From the NCBI GenBank assembly GCA_038245725.1, contig JBBRSD010000003.1, forward strand, positions 175,850-239,849: DNA of 64,000 nt, in the 5' to 3' direction. Under the pieces are notes generated by a model. It was not told where the DNA came from, did no database searches, and saw only the letters and a list, made by a program, of their open reading frames with translations. Below, piece after piece: positions 39,025 through 47,246 of the stretch. The position numbers and the translations under genes were made by a program. Positions within the stretch are counted from its first letter, which is position 1. Each line of letters opens with the position of its first letter. This stretch comes from JBBRSD01 sp038245725. Its GTDB lineage: Bacteria; Actinomycetota; Coriobacteriia; Anaerosomatales; JAAXUF01.

Positions 39025-39970
39025 CCGCGAAAAGCTCGTCATCGGGACACGGGGCAGCAAGCTCGCCCTCTGGCAATCGGAGTACATCAAGGGGCTGGTG
39101 GAAGAGATCACCGGCCTTCCTGTTGAGCTGAAGATCATCAAGACCACCGGCGACAAGATCCTCGACGTCCCGCTCGCCAAGGTGGGCGGCAAGGGTCTGT
39201 TCACCAAGGAGCTCGAAGTCGAGCTGCTCGCCGGCACGGTCGACCTGTGCGTTCACTCGATGAAGGACGTTCCCACCGAGCTTCCCGAGGGCCTCTACAT
39301 CTCGGCGACGCCCGCGCGTGTCGACCCGCGGGACGCGCTCGTGAGCGGTGCTGGCTACACGCTCGAGACGCTGCCGGAAGGCGCGAAGGTGGGCACGAGC
39401 TCGCTGCGCCGTATCGCGCAGGTGCGCGCGCTTCGTCCCGACATCGAGATTGTCGACGTACGCGGCAACCTCGACACCCGCATGCGCAAGGCCGAGACCG
39501 GTGAGCTCGACGTAGTCATCCTCGCGGCGGCCGGCATCACGCGCATGGGCTGGGCCGACCGCATCAGCAGCTACATCCCCACCGAGTCTATGGTCTCGGC
39601 GGTCGGTCAGGGCGCCATCGGCATCGAGATCCGCGAAGGCGACGAGCTCATGCGCGACGTGAGCGCGAAGATCTGCGACGCGGATACGTTCACGTGCGTT
39701 ACGGCCGAGCGCGTCGTCATGCGCAAGCTCGAGGGCGGCTGCCAGGTCCCCATCGGCGCCTACGCGACACTCGAAGGCGACATCATGCACATGGACGCGG
39801 TCGTGGGCTCGGTCGCCGGCGACCGCATTCTGCGCTCGCATCTCGACGGTGCCGCCGACGATCCTGTCGGTCTCGGCGAAGCGATGGTCGAGGCGCTGCT
39901 CGCTCTTGGCGCCCACGAGATCCTGGCGGAGATTCGCGAGGCCACCGTCGACGGCTTGCTCGAGACGTGA
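39014..39970 (+). CDS. hemC: Porphobilinogen deaminase (hydroxymethylbilane synthase)
   Basis: Polymerises four porphobilinogens to hydroxymethylbilane. 318 residues. The dipyrromethane cofactor attaches to Cys243 in LEGGCQVPIGAYA. Other motifs: GTRGSKLALWQSEYIKG, DLCVHSMKDVPTELPEG, GTSSLRRIAQ and VRGNLDTRM. The TTG start has GGGAG upstream and overlaps hemA by 11 bases, suggesting coupling. Confidence 0.96.
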   Translation: MASSREKLVIGTRGSKLALWQSEYIKGLVEEITGLPVELKIIKTTGDKILDVPLAKVGGKGLFTKELEVELLAGTVDLCVHSMKDVPTELPEGLYISATPARVDPRDALVSGAGYTLETLPEGAKVGTSSLRRIAQVRALRPDIEIVDVRGNLDTRMRKAETGELDVVILAAAGITRMGWADRISSYIPTESMVSAVGQGAIGIEIREGDELMRDVSAKICDADTFTCVTAERVVMRKLEGGCQVPIGAYATLEGDIMHMDAVVGSVAGDRILRSHLDGAADDPVGLGEAMVEALLALGAHEILAEIREATVDGLLET

Positions 39971-39974
39971 CGCA

Positions 39975-40832
39975 ATGACTCCGCGAGCCGACGCAGCTAG
40001 GTTCGATCCGGCCGCGCCGCTAGCAGGGCGCTCGGTGCTCGTCACGCGCTCACGCGAGCAGGCGCACGCGCTCGTGGAGCCGCTCGAAGCGCTCGGCGCC
40101 GAGGTGCTGACGATGCCGGTCATGCGCATCGTCGATCCCGAGGACTGGGGTCCTGTCGACGCCGCCATCGAGGCGATCGGCAGCTACGACTGGATCATCT
40201 TCACGTCGGCCAACGGCGTCGATCGCTTCCTGCACCGCTTCCGCAAGCTGCACGGCAACCACGACGAGCTCGCGAGCACGTGCATGGCCGCGGTTGGCTC
40301 GGCGACAGCGCACCGCATGCGCTCAGAGGGCTTCCCGCCCGAGATCGTGCCCGCGGATTTTCGCGCCGAAGGGCTCGTCGCGGCCTTCGCGGAGCTTGAC
40401 GCCGATACATGCCGCCGCGTGCTCATTCCGCGAGCCGAAGAAGCTCGCGAGGTCTTCCCGGACGCGTTGCGCGCGATGGGATGCGACGTCGAAGTCGTTG
40501 TCGTCTACCGCACGACGCCGGCCGAGCCCGACCCGGCGATCCTCTCGCGCTTGCGCAGACGCAAGGTCGACGTCGTCACGTTCACATCTGGCGCGATCGC
40601 GAAGGCGTTTCTCTCGGCGGTCTCGTCGGCGGGGCTCGATGCGCGCAAGGTGATGGCCGGGACGGTTGTCGCCAGCATCGGCCCCATCACCACCGATGCG
40701 CTCCACGCGCTCGGCTACGAAGCTGACGTCCAGGCGCCGGAGTCGACGATGGGCGCGCTCGCCGACACTGTGGCCGCGCACTACGCGTTGACCGCAGCCG
40801 AGACCGCCGCTGAGCCGACGCTCCCGGACTAG
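39975..40832 (+). CDS. hemD: Uroporphyrinogen-III synthase
   Basis: Cyclises hydroxymethylbilane with inversion of ring D. 285 residues. It shows the typical VLVTRSREQAHALVEPLEALGAEV opening, WIIFTSANGVDRF, VVVYRTTPAEPD and VVTFTSGAIAKAFL, and ends in an Ala/Glu-rich tail. It is not fused to CobA/SumT, which in many Clostridia and Actinomycetota joins hemD, and no SumT is in the window. Its TAG stop shares bases with the stop of the convergent permease gene. Confidence 0.93.
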   Translation: MTPRADAARFDPAAPLAGRSVLVTRSREQAHALVEPLEALGAEVLTMPVMRIVDPEDWGPVDAAIEAIGSYDWIIFTSANGVDRFLHRFRKLHGNHDELASTCMAAVGSATAHRMRSEGFPPEIVPADFRAEGLVAAFAELDADTCRRVLIPRAEEAREVFPDALRAMGCDVEVVVVYRTTPAEPDPAILSRLRRRKVDVVTFTSGAIAKAFLSAVSSAGLDARKVMAGTVVASIGPITTDALHALGYEADVQAPESTMGALADTVAAHYALTAAETAAEPTLPD

Positions 40833-41929
40833 TCCGCCGCGGGAATCGCTTTCGGGGCGGCGCTGTCGGATGGCGTTCCACGCAGCCGTGCAGAGCCGCG
40901 CACGAGGATCGCAGCCACCGGTGCGCCGAGCATGGCGCCGATCAACCCTCCGAAGGTCGCTCCCAGCAGCGTCGAGATGATGACGACGAGCGGGTGCAGG
41001 TTGAGTGCACCGCCAATCGCCCATCCTGCGATGGCGCCCTGCAGCACGTTTTGGACGACGAGTACGACGAGCAGCGCGAGCAGCGCCATCGGGAAACCGC
41101 CGTAACCGAACGCGATAAGCACTGCGAACGCACCCGAGACCATCGGCCCGAGGTACGGGATGTAGGTCAGCACGAACGTGACGACGACGATCGGGATCAC
41201 GAGCGGCACGTGGAACAGCGCAAGGCCCAGGCCGGTCGCGGCGCTCGTGACGAGCGCGAGTACGGTGGTGCCCTCGAAGTACTGGCGGATCGAGGCGCGA
41301 GCGTCGTCCACGATGGCGAGGCCGAGCTCGTCGGGAAGACCGAGATGGCGCCCTATCCAGTCGGTGAGCGTATGCGCGTCGTTCAACGTGAAGAACAGCA
41401 TGTAGAACGAGATGAACCCGCTGAACACGATGCCCGCGACGCTCGAAATCCCGCTGAAGAGGATGCTTGCGGCCGATCCGCTGAACTTGGCCGCCTGCGA
41501 CTCGACCGTCTTGGTGACCCTGTCGACGATATTTATGGGGATGTGCTGGGACTGGAGCCATGTCAGCAGACGAGTGGCGCCCGACGTCACCTGGTCGATG
41601 ATCAGCCCCATCTGGCTGCCCACGTTGTTGATGATGAGCCACACGATGCCGCCCGACACGGTCAGGATGAGCAGCATCACGAGTCCGGCCGCGGCGGCAC
41701 GGGGGACGCGCCACTTGGCGAGGACGTCGACGAGCGGGGCGAACAGGATGCCCAGGATCGTGGCGAGCAGCAGCGGCCCGACGACCGCCGATGAAAGCGA
41801 GAGCACGTAGGCACCTAGAGCGAGCATCGTCACGATCCCGATGACAAGCCAGCTGCGCACGCCGGAGCGGGCGAGCCAGGCGGGAGCGGCATCGAGCGCA
41901 CGGCCGTAACGCCCTGAGTCGTCATTCAT
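40829..41929 (-). CDS. AI-2E family transporter (UPF0118)
   Basis: Polytopic membrane protein of 366 residues with about eight helices, in the family often named AI-2E permease; members export small molecules or exchange ions, and the true substrate is usually unknown. Motifs: GILFAPLVDVLAKWRVPRAAAAG, FISFYMLFFTLND, TYIPYLGPMVSGAFAVLIA and VVQNVLQGAIAGWAIGGALNLHPLVVIIS. The start has TGGAGGA upstream. It converges with hemD and overlaps by the palindrome CTAG. Confidence 0.9.
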   Translation of the reverse strand: MNDDSGRYGRALDAAPAWLARSGVRSWLVIGIVTMLALGAYVLSLSSAVVGPLLLATILGILFAPLVDVLAKWRVPRAAAAGLVMLLILTVSGGIVWLIINNVGSQMGLIIDQVTSGATRLLTWLQSQHIPINIVDRVTKTVESQAAKFSGSAASILFSGISSVAGIVFSGFISFYMLFFTLNDAHTLTDWIGRHLGLPDELGLAIVDDARASIRQYFEGTTVLALVTSAATGLGLALFHVPLVIPIVVVTFVLTYIPYLGPMVSGAFAVLIAFGYGGFPMALLALLVVLVVQNVLQGAIAGWAIGGALNLHPLVVIISTLLGATFGGLIGAMLGAPVAAILVRGSARLRGTPSDSAAPKAIPAAD

Positions 41930-42035
41930 TGGTTCCTCCAGAGCGGTGTCGTTGCGGGGCTTCTCTTACATTGACAAAGACCACGCAGGTAGGCAAACTA
42001 CTCTCTGCTCTGCAGCCCGTCGCTGCGGGTGATTT

Positions 42036-42111
42036 GGGGACGTGGCTCAGTTGGGAGAGCGCTGCCTTCGCACGGCAGAGGTCGGGAGTTCGAATCTCCT
42101 CGTCTCCACCA
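42036..42111 (+). tRNA. tRNA-Ala (anticodon CGC)
   Basis: Full cloverleaf of 76 bases: acceptor GGGGACG/CGTCTCC (one G-T), D arm GCTC/GAGC, anticodon stem CTGCC/GGCAG with loop TTCGCAC, so anticodon CGC at 42069-42071, T arm with GTTCGAATC, and an encoded ACCA 3' end. It reads GCG, a frequent codon in these high-GC genes. Confidence 0.96.
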
Positions 42112-42216
42112 ACGTTTAGAATGTCGGGGTGGCCTGCAATCTGCATGCCGCCCCGACTTGTTACTGCTCGAAGTGCGCGCCCGAAGCCCCGGGCGCACGG
42201 ACGAAAGGGATCACCG

Positions 42217-42426
42217 ATGACTGGCTGGATTATTGCGAACGGACAGATGCTGTTGTTCTTCGCGCAGATCGCGTACTGGTTCTTCATGGTCCTCTTCGTG
42301 GGCTACGCGGTCGTGCAGTACAAGCGCTGGGTGAACTTCGAACTCGGTGTGGGCCGCAGCGGCCAGCTCAAGGGTGCTGCTGGCGCCAAGGCCGATGACG
42401 TCGCCGTCGAGGAGTTCGTCGAGTAA
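42217..42426 (+). CDS. Small single-helix membrane protein upstream of hemB
   Basis: 69 residues: a short external or cytoplasmic start, one long hydrophobic helix (MLLFFAQIAYWFFMVLFVGYAVV), then a basic stretch QYKRW and an Ala/Asp/Glu-rich tail. GAAAGGGA lies upstream of ATG 42217. hemB begins 12 bases after its stop, so they are probably co-transcribed. I do not recognise the family; an accessory role in heme or respiration is only suggested by the location. Confidence 0.7.
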   Translation: MTGWIIANGQMLLFFAQIAYWFFMVLFVGYAVVQYKRWVNFELGVGRSGQLKGAAGAKADDVAVEEFVE

Positions 42427-42438
42427 GGAGCGCAACCT

Positions 42439-43419
42439 ATGCAGTTCCCTGCCTACCGCCCGCGCCGTCTGCGCGCCAGCGCGACGATCCGCTCGATGGT
42501 TCGCGAGACGAGCGTCTCGGCGAGTGACTTCATCTACCCGCTGTTCGTGAAGCCGGGCACCGGCTTGAAGGACGAGATCAAGTCGATGCCGGGCCAGTAC
42601 CAGCTCAGTCTCGACATGCTTCCCGCCGAGATCGACGAGCTCAAAGCGCTTGGCATCCTGGCGGTCATCCTCTTCGGCCTGCCGTCTGAGAAGGACGAGG
42701 TGGGCAGCGAGGCCTACGACGAGCACGGCATCGTGCAGGAGGCGATCCGCGCCATCAAGGCTCACGACCCGAGCTACTACGTCATCACCGACGTCTGCTT
42801 GTGCGAGTACACGAGCCACGGTCACTGCGGCATCCTCGACGATCGCGGCTGCGTCATCAACGACATCACCCTTGAGCTGCTCGCTCGCGAGGCCGTCAGT
42901 CACGCCGAGGCCGGCGCCGACATGGTCGCCCCCAGCGACATGATGGACGGCCGCGTGGCCGCTATCCGAGCCGCGCTCGACGCAGAGGGCTTTCAGGACA
43001 CGCCCATCATGGCCTACTCGGTGAAGTACGCGAGCGGCTACTACGGCCCCTTCCGCGACGCAGCTGATTCGGCGCCCGCGTTCGGCGATCGCTCTGGCTA
43101 TCAGATGGATCCCGCCAACGCCGAGGAAGGCCTGCGCGAGGCCGCCCTCGACATCGAAGAAGGCGCCGACATCGTCATGGTCAAGCCGGCGCTCGCCTAC
43201 ATGGACATGATCTACCGCGTGAAAACCGAGTACGGCTATCCCACTGCCGCGTACAACGTCTCCGGCGAGTACGCGATGGTGAAGGCCGCGGCGGCGAACG
43301 GCTGGATCGACGAGAAGCGCGTCGTGCTCGAAACGATGCTCGGCTTCAAGCGCGCCGGTGCCGACCTCATCCTCACGTATCACGCCAAGGACGCCGCACG
43401 GTGGCTCAAGGAGGGCTAG
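42439..43419 (+). CDS. hemB: Delta-aminolevulinic acid dehydratase (porphobilinogen synthase)
   Basis: Condenses two aminolevulinates to porphobilinogen. 326 residues; AAGGAG precedes the ATG. The catalytic lysines are Lys196 (SVKYASGYYGPFRDA) and Lys249 (VMVKPALAYMD). Cysteines 120, 122 and 130 in DVCLCEYTSHGHCG make it a zinc-dependent type; the Mg-site region RSGYQMDPANAEEGLREA is also present. Confidence 0.97.
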   Translation: MQFPAYRPRRLRASATIRSMVRETSVSASDFIYPLFVKPGTGLKDEIKSMPGQYQLSLDMLPAEIDELKALGILAVILFGLPSEKDEVGSEAYDEHGIVQEAIRAIKAHDPSYYVITDVCLCEYTSHGHCGILDDRGCVINDITLELLAREAVSHAEAGADMVAPSDMMDGRVAAIRAALDAEGFQDTPIMAYSVKYASGYYGPFRDAADSAPAFGDRSGYQMDPANAEEGLREAALDIEEGADIVMVKPALAYMDMIYRVKTEYGYPTAAYNVSGEYAMVKAAAANGWIDEKRVVLETMLGFKRAGADLILTYHAKDAARWLKEG

Positions 43420-43422
43420 CCG

Positions 43423-43779
43423 ATGACCTCCGAGATCGTTATGCACAAGATGCCGATCGTCACCACGTTCGATCCGCCTCCCGGATATCACGTGGAGCGG
43501 ATCATCGGCCCGTGTTGGGGTATCACCGTCCGCAGCCGGAGCGTCGTGGGCACGTTCGTCGCGAGCATCGAGACGATCTTCGGCGGCGAGATCACCGCGC
43601 TGACCGACCTTGCGAACAACACGCGCAATGAGGCGATGACCCGCCTCGAGCAGCACGCGATGCAGATGGGCGCGAACTGCGTGCTGGCCATGCGCTTCGA
43701 TTCGAGCGAGCTGATGCAGTCGACAAACGAAATCATCGCCTACGGCACTGCCGTGGTCGTCGTACCGAACACGGCGTAG
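43423..43779 (+). CDS. YbjQ/UPF0145 family protein
   Basis: 118 residues, close to the usual 105-110. Its start TTFDPPPGYHVERIIGPCWGITVRSRS and NTRNEAMTRLEQHAMQMGANCVLAMRFDSSE are typical of the YbjQ (heavy-metal-binding-like) family, which forms pentameric rings of unknown role. It starts 3 bases after hemB, so it is in the same transcript. A function in metal or tetrapyrrole handling is a guess from context only. Confidence 0.88.
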   Translation: MTSEIVMHKMPIVTTFDPPPGYHVERIIGPCWGITVRSRSVVGTFVASIETIFGGEITALTDLANNTRNEAMTRLEQHAMQMGANCVLAMRFDSSELMQSTNEIIAYGTAVVVVPNTA

Positions 43780-43917
43780 CCACCGGCCGGAGCCGTTCCC
43801 ACGCCGAGAAGCGCTCCTGTCGGGCTGTTGACCTGCCGAGGCCGGAGGGCTTGCCGTGTAGCCGAGGGTGTGGGCATGAGACTCGCTGTGTTCATTCTCC
43901 GACGTCGCAAGATGGGC

Positions 43918-43923
43918 GATAAT
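43918..43923 (+). promoter_or_regulatory. Candidate -10 element of ahbD
   Basis: GATAAT, five of six bases of the -10 consensus, 57 bases before the ahbD start. A weak TTCTCC lies 17 bases upstream. The interval 43780-43979 has no gene. Confidence 0.4.
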
Positions 43924-43979
43924 CTGACGGCTACCAACACTGCGCATGTGCCTGGATGCGAGATAACCGAGGAGTGCTT

Positions 43980-45524
43980 GTGAGCGAGAACGTAGGAGAT
44001 TCGTCGGCCCGTCCGGACCTCGAGCTCGAAGAAGAGTTCGGCGAGGATATGGGCACGATCGACGAGCAGGAGATGGCTGAGGCCGAGGCAGGATGCGGGC
44101 AGACCGCGATCGGGATTCCTCTTGCGGGTGGCCAGCCGGATGACCTCCAGGCGCTGGCTTCGCCGCCTTTGGCGGCTGCAGAGGCGCCTTCCGGTCATCC
44201 GGCTGGCCACCCTGCGGGGATTCCGAAGGGGCATCCCGTCATTCCGGACGGGGTCACCCAGCGGCCTGCTGGGCATCCGGCTGGGGTCCCTATGACGGGC
44301 GGGCATCCGGCGGGCGTGGCTGGTGGGCCGGGCGAGCTGCAGCGGCATGGCGGGGCTCGGTCGGTCGGCTTTCGGCCGGGTGGCGGGCCGGAGGCGATCG
44401 CCTATCAGGAGCGCACCGGCATCAAGGCGCCGCGCATCATCGCGTGGGAGATCACGCGGTCGTGCAACCTGTCGTGCGTGCACTGCCGCGCGGCGGCTGA
44501 GTTCGGCCACTACCACGGCGAGCTGACGCTCGACCAGATCAAGGCGACGATCGACGACATCGTCACCATCAGCAACCCGATCATCATCCTCACTGGCGGC
44601 GAGCCGCTCATGCGGCCCGATATCTGGGAGATCGTCGACTACGCCCACGAGAAGGGCGCCATGCCGGTCATCGGCACCAACGCGACGCTCATCACCGAAG
44701 ACATCGCCGCCAAGATGGCCGAACACAAGATTCCGCGCATCAGCGTCTCGATCGACTTCCCCACAGCTGAAGGCCATGACGAGTTCCGGCAGCAGGTTGG
44801 CGCGTTCGACTTGACCGTGGCCGGCATCAAGATGGCCAAGGCGCACGGCGTCGGTGTGCAGATCAACACCACCGTCACCACGCGCAACGCTCACCTCATG
44901 GAGGAGATGCACGACCTCGCCGAGTCCCTCGGCGTCGACGCGTTCCACATCTTCATGCTCGTCCCCACGGGTCGCGGTTCGGAGATCCTCGCAGAAGAGC
45001 TTCCGCCCGATGAGTACGAGAAGGTACTGACCTGGGCCTACCAGCGCCAGAAGACGAGCCCGCTGCACTTCAAGCCCACCGATGCGCCGCACTACTACCG
45101 CATCATCCGGCAGCTCGCCAAGGCCGAAGGCAAGAAGGTCACGCGCGAGGAGTACGGCCTCGACGCGATGACGCGCGGGTGCCTCGGCGGCATCACGTTC
45201 GGCTTCATCAGCCACGTCGGCGACGTACAGCCGTGCGGCTACTTCAACATGCAGCTGGGCAACGTGAAAGAGAAGCCGTTCCACGAGATCTGGACCGAGT
45301 CCAAGGTCTTCAACGACCTGCGCGACTATTCGCTGCTCAAGGGCAAGTGCGGTGCGTGCGAGTTCAAGGCGGTCTGTGGCGGGTGCCGCGCGCGGGCTCT
45401 CGAGGCCACGGGCGACTACCTGGAAGCCGAACCGTACTGTGCCTACATCCCGCCCGCGTGGAAGGGCGAGTGCTCGCTCGAGGAGGCCGCCGAGGAGATG
45501 GGCGTGTCGGTCGACGGCAAGTAG
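43980..45524 (+). CDS. ahbD: Heme b synthase AhbD with His/Pro/Gly-rich N-terminal extension
   Basis: Radical SAM enzyme that oxidatively decarboxylates two propionates of iron-coproporphyrin III to form heme b, the last step of the siroheme-dependent route. 514 residues; GTG 43980 follows GAGGAG. The radical SAM cysteines are Cys162, 166 and 169 in ITRSCNLSCVHCR. The C-terminal auxiliary-cluster part has GCLGGITFGFISH, QPCGYFNMQ, KCGACEFKAVCGGCRARA and EPYC. The opening RIIAWEITRSCNLSC fits AhbD, not AhbC. Residues 1-140 are unusual: an acidic start, then a low-complexity stretch with several GHPAG units. Confidence 0.9.
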   Translation: MSENVGDSSARPDLELEEEFGEDMGTIDEQEMAEAEAGCGQTAIGIPLAGGQPDDLQALASPPLAAAEAPSGHPAGHPAGIPKGHPVIPDGVTQRPAGHPAGVPMTGGHPAGVAGGPGELQRHGGARSVGFRPGGGPEAIAYQERTGIKAPRIIAWEITRSCNLSCVHCRAAAEFGHYHGELTLDQIKATIDDIVTISNPIIILTGGEPLMRPDIWEIVDYAHEKGAMPVIGTNATLITEDIAAKMAEHKIPRISVSIDFPTAEGHDEFRQQVGAFDLTVAGIKMAKAHGVGVQINTTVTTRNAHLMEEMHDLAESLGVDAFHIFMLVPTGRGSEILAEELPPDEYEKVLTWAYQRQKTSPLHFKPTDAPHYYRIIRQLAKAEGKKVTREEYGLDAMTRGCLGGITFGFISHVGDVQPCGYFNMQLGNVKEKPFHEIWTESKVFNDLRDYSLLKGKCGACEFKAVCGGCRARALEATGDYLEAEPYCAYIPPAWKGECSLEEAAEEMGVSVDGK

Positions 45525-45551
45525 CTCGCAACGCCCGGCGCGATCACGACT

Positions 45552-47069
45552 TTATGAGGCGGGCCCGAGAGGGTCCGCCTTTTCTCGCTTCACTCCCGGC
45601 AGCGCCGCGAACGCGAGTGGCACGCACGCGAGCGTCGTGGGGATGAAGAGGTCGCCCCAGTAGCCGGGAACGCCGTACGTGGCCCAACCCGGCGGGTGCA
45701 GCAGCAGGAGCGCAAGCGGACCCACAACCGCGACTCCAACGATCATCACCCGCGACGGAAGGTCTTTCGGCGCCAGCACGCTTCCCGCCATGCCGAGGAG
45801 GACGAACACCCACGCGAACCACGGCAGCACCCAGGCATGGTTCGCCGCCAGCCTCACTGCTGAGAGCAGGCCGCTGCCGTCGGCGTGGAACCACGGGAAC
45901 GCGATCGTGTGCGAACCAGCGGTGCCGCGGTACGCCGCTCGCGCCGCCGTCCAGTGAGCGGTGTAGATGCCCCCCGTTGCGAGCGACGCGACGACCCACG
46001 GGATCCAGGCGCGGCGCCGATTGCCGCTGCGGTCGGCGAGCGCGGCGATGAGGCCCAGCATGAGGAACGCGACCGACAGCTCGCGCAGCGACGCCGCCAG
46101 CAAGACGCACGCGGCAGCGGCGGCGTGCATCAGCAGCGCGCGCTTCTCGTGGCGGCGCGCGAGCGCCACGAACATCACAGCGCAGATCGCGAGGATTCCG
46201 GCCCACGTCTCGGCGTCGAGCAACATCAGACCGGCGTAGCCCGAGAGCAGCGACGCGACGAGCGACGCTCCCGCGAGCGCCGGCACGCGTGCGACAAACT
46301 GGCGCGCGAGCACGTAGGCGGCACCGACGCCGAGGCAGCTGACGAGCAGCACGAGGTCGACGAAAGCCGCCGGCGAAGGCAGCCGGGCCAGCAGCCAATA
46401 GAGCGTGGGGAGCCGGTAGGAGAGCGGGGAGTCGAGCGCGACCGGCGATTGCGTGCGGTGCGTGTTCATCTCGGAGATGACGGCGACGGCGGACGTGTGG
46501 TACGGCTCGCCATTGCGCAGGTGCGCGAGGTAGTTCAGGTAGAGGTCCTCATCGGAGGATTGGGGGGTGAGCTGTGGCGTCGTGCCCAGCCGCTCGATCG
46601 GCGCGAACCCCTGCGCCGTCCTGAGACTGGCGAGGGTGAGTCCCGAGAGGCACATCGTGGCGAGGATCGCCGAGACGGCCAACGCGCTCACGAGTGGCGT
46701 CAGGCTGGAGCTCCGCGCGACGGCGTAATACACGGCAGCGCCGAGCAGAGCGGCCACAATCGCGCATTCGAGCGCGCCGGGAACCCAGAAGAGGTTGCCG
46801 TGCCACGGCGGATCGGAGACGGCCGACGCCAGCACGGTGCCCGCCACCACGCCGGCTGCAGCGACGACTATCGCGCGCCACCAGCGGGCGCATCCGATCC
46901 CTGCCGCGAGGCCGGCGACGAGACCGAGCGTGAGGTAGACCGGCGTGCGGAAGTACAGCCCCGCCCCCGCGCCCGTGATGACGACGATGGCGACGAGGGC
47001 GATGAGGTCGTCGCGCATACCGGAAAGCGGCCCGGCGGGGGATGCGATGTCGATGTCGTCCGCGCTCAT
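45552..47069 (-). CDS. GT-C-like integral membrane protein, function unknown
   Basis: 505 residues with about 12 hydrophobic segments; GAGGAG before the ATG. A soluble loop near residue 175 has SSDEDLYLNYLAHLRNGEPYH, like the catalytic-Asp loop of GT-C lipid-linked sugar transferases, followed by LPTLYWLLARL. The SLREL segment parallels CRETAIFALL in the three tandem proteins at 51-56 kb, so this is probably a distant member of that family. The last codons overlap the terminator of ahbD. It is divergent from the glycosyltransferase gene. The substrate is unknown. Confidence 0.75.
   Translation of the reverse strand: MSADDIDIASPAGPLSGMRDDLIALVAIVVITGAGAGLYFRTPVYLTLGLVAGLAAGIGCARWWRAIVVAAAGVVAGTVLASAVSDPPWHGNLFWVPGALECAIVAALLGAAVYYAVARSSSLTPLVSALAVSAILATMCLSGLTLASLRTAQGFAPIERLGTTPQLTPQSSDEDLYLNYLAHLRNGEPYHTSAVAVISEMNTHRTQSPVALDSPLSYRLPTLYWLLARLPSPAAFVDLVLLVSCLGVGAAYVLARQFVARVPALAGASLVASLLSGYAGLMLLDAETWAGILAICAVMFVALARRHEKRALLMHAAAAACVLLAASLRELSVAFLMLGLIAALADRSGNRRRAWIPWVVASLATGGIYTAHWTAARAAYRGTAGSHTIAFPWFHADGSGLLSAVRLAANHAWVLPWFAWVFVLLGMAGSVLAPKDLPSRVMIVGVAVVGPLALLLLHPPGWATYGVPGYWGDLFIPTTLACVPLAFAALPGVKREKADPLGPAS
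45557..45580 (+). terminator. Rho-independent terminator of ahbD
   Basis: AGGCGGGCCC / GGGTCCGCCT form a 10-bp stem with one G-T pair and a GAGA tetraloop, followed by TTTCTCG. It lies inside the 3' coding end of the convergent membrane-protein gene. Confidence 0.85.
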
Positions 47070-47246
47070 CGGCGCTCCTCGGATCCGAGTCAGGGTGGCG
47101 TGCTCGTGGCAAGTCTACCGCCTCTACTCGCGACGCGCCGCAGGTGGTACGGTTCATCCGGCCGCGGCACGTGCAAGGCCGGTCCGCGAGCACAGCCGAG
47201 AAGTCCCGCCGAGTAGTTAGCGGCGCACGCGAGAGGCACGGGGCAC

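Noticed and set aside
45885..47216. Plus-strand open frame opposite the GT-C-like gene
   Set aside because: Arg/Glu-rich shadow without motifs; the minus-strand frame has helices and a good ribosome site.
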